The notes under the pieces: generated by a model
Told to the model about the DNA's origin: nothing
Database searches by the model: none
The model's input: only the letters and a program-made list of their open reading frames with translations
Made by a program: the position numbers and the translations under genes
Source: Azospirillum sp. RU38E
GTDB lineage: Bacteria > Pseudomonadota > Alphaproteobacteria > Azospirillales > Azospirillaceae
NCBI RefSeq assembly: GCF_900188385.1
Contig: NZ_FZOI01000011.1
Span: forward strand, 1-64,000
Direction: 5' to 3'
Length of the DNA: 64,000 nucleotides
Shown: positions 46,101 through 49,100 of the stretch, piece after piece
Position numbering within the stretch: the first letter of the stretch is position 1
How the letters are laid out: the number at the start of each line of letters is the position of its first letter

Positions 46101-49100
46101 GTCGATGCCGATCTGATCGGCAGCAAATCCTCCCTTCAGGTTCTCGGGTCCGGCCATACGCTGCATCTGGGCGCCAATATCAGCGAAGATGGCAATGTTG
46201 ACATTCAGGACTCCCTGGCTGTTACCGGCCGGCGCACCATCAGCGCCGGCGGCAATATCAGCATTGGCACCAGCGGTACCTATGGGCTGCGGGGCAATGG
46301 GGTCGATGGTGGTGACTATCTGACGCTGACCGCAGGCGCCGCCGGTGACATCACCATCGGTGCCACGGTGGGCGACAATGCCAACCTGTTGAGCGGCCTG
46401 ACCGTCACGCGGGCCGATGATGTCAGCTTCCAGAAGACGGTCTCGGTGGCAGGTGATCTCACCATCAATGCCACCGGCAATGTCGTCTTCTCCGAAGCGG
46501 TGACGGTGACCGGCAAGCTGACCATTCTCGGTGCGGCCTCGGTGACCTTTGCCGGCGGGCTGACCGTCGGTGGCGACATCCTGATCGCGGCGGATGAAAT
46601 TGACTTTAATGGCGGCGTCGGTTCGGTCCGCACCAGCGGGGCCGGCAGCATCACCCTGCGCACCGCCACCCTGTCCAACAATGTGGAGATCGGGCGCCTG
46701 GATGACAGCACGGCGGCCAATACGCTGAACCTCAGCTCCAACGACATGCGGGCGCTGGCGGATGGTTTCTCGCTGCTGACCATCGGTTACGGGGAAAATA
46801 TCCAGCCCTTGCAGACCAGCGGTAATGTGCGGATTGGCGCTGTGGAGGGGGCGGGTTCCACCTTCCATGATGTCACGGTGATCCGCGCACAGAATATCGA
46901 GGTCGCCGATCTGGCCGATAGCGGCTTCGTGCTGAAGACCGATGACAATCTGACCCTGCAGGCCTATGGCAACATCACCATCAAGAACAACATGGTGGTG
47001 GGCGGCTATGGCGACGAGACCCACCGCCTGTGGCTTTATTCCGTCACGGGTACGGTGCGCCAGCAGGATAGCGGTGTCGATGCCCGCGCCAGCGAGGCGA
47101 TTGAGGTCCATGATCTGGAGGTGCGGGCCCCCGGTGGTATCAATCTGGGTGCCCTGGCGGTTGACAATCTCTCTGTCACCGGGACCGGTGCTGGCAGCAT
47201 CAGCCTGAACCAGTTGGCGGCGGGTGGTGATGTCAGCGTCGTCAATCTGGCCCAGCTTTCGGAGCGGGATGCCGGCAGCATCACCCTGACGGCGGAAAAT
47301 GGCTCCATTCATGTTCTCTCCCGCCCGGATGGGGCCACCGTGCGCGCCAATGGTGCGGGCGATGTCACCATCAACGCCAAGCTGAAGGATCTGCTGGTGG
47401 ATGGCGGCATACGGTCCGCCGTTGGCGCCATCAAGCTGACCGCCGCCGGCAAGATCACCGTCAATGACCGGGTCTGGACGACGGAACAGTCGGCCATCAC
47501 GGCCACGGCCGCTGCGGTTGACCTGACGGGCAGCGTCACCAGTGCCGGTGGCCTGGTGACGGTGAAGGCGACGGCTGGTGATATCACCATGGCCGGCAAT
47601 GCCTTCATCCGCTCCCTGGATCCTGTCGGTGATGTCGGGGCTGTCACCCTGACAGCCGCCCGCAATGTGCTGCTGACCATCGTGGAAGCAGACGGGGAAA
47701 CCCGCATCACCGCCAGCGATGGTGCGATCCTGGATAATCTGGCGGATGAGGCCCCGAATCTGCGGGGCAACACCAGGCTGGCCATGTTGACTGCTGCGCG
47801 CGGCATCGGCACGGCGACGGACGATATCAACACCCAGATCAGCGGGCTGGCCGCCAAGGTGACCACAGAGGGCGGCCTTTACATCCAGGAAGTGGATGGT
47901 CTGATCGTCCAATCCGAAGGCGTGACCCTGGCCGGTGCCGGCGGCAATGTCGTGATCCGTACCCAGGATGGCGCTTTGTCGGTCGCGGGCGACATCATCA
48001 GCCGGGGGGCTGTCGGCAATATTCTGCTGGAAGCCCGCGAGAAGACCGAGGCGACGAACGCCGCCCTCACCATCGATGCCTCCATTACCAGCAGCCGGGG
48101 TCGCACCAGCCTGCATAGTGATGATGATCTTGTCCTGATCGGGGGGGCCCAGCTGGTGACCAGTGCCAGCGGCAGCAGCATCGACATGCAGGCCGCCGGC
48201 GACATCCGCATGGGTGCCGGTGTTTCTGTGCGGGCCAGCGATGGCCGCATCCTGGCGGATGCCGGCTCTACCGTGATCTTGGGTGCGCTGGAGGCCGGCA
48301 GCGGCAAGATCGGCATCATCGCCCGTGGCGGCGATATCCTGGATGCCGGCGCGGCGGGGGACACGGATATCAATCTGGCGGCGGCTGATCTTAGCCTGGT
48401 TGCCCATGGACGGATCGGCGGTTTCGACAATCATATTGAAACCACCGTCGGTACCCTGGCGGCTACCGCTGTCGATGGCGCCATCTTCATTGCCGAAACG
48501 GATGCCCTGATCATCGGATCGGTCAAGGTGGATGTGGATCGGGTTGCCGCCGATGGCTCCACCCTGATTGTCAGCGACCAGACCCGTACAGATGTGGAGG
48601 TGACGACCGGTCACGGCCGGCTGGTCATCCTGGCCGGTGGCGGGATCACCGTCACCGATGGGACCGATGGCGACCGGCAGGGTATCCGCATGGGCGGCCA
48701 GGGTTCGGTGCTGCTTTTGGCCGGGTCGGACGATCTGGTCCTGTCCAGCGGCATCACCCTGTCGGGCGGTGATCTCAGCCTTATCGCCAACAAGGGTGAT
48801 GTGCGCCAGGATCCTGCCGGTGACATCATGGTCACCGGCACCGGCACCGTCGATGTCCAGGCCGGGGCCAATATCGTCATGGCCGAGGTTATTGAGGAGA
48901 TGGGCGCGCAAACCCTTACGGAAGGCGGCAATATCCGCTATGTCGCGGGGGGCAACATCACCCTCGGATTGCTGGATACCGGGTCGGAGACGGCCGGCAC
49001 CATCGGCCTGTCAGCCGGTGGCCGCATCAGCGATGGCAATCGCGGCTTCGATAATCTGCGGGCTGGCGCGGTGCGCATCAGCGCCGACGGTGCCGGTAGC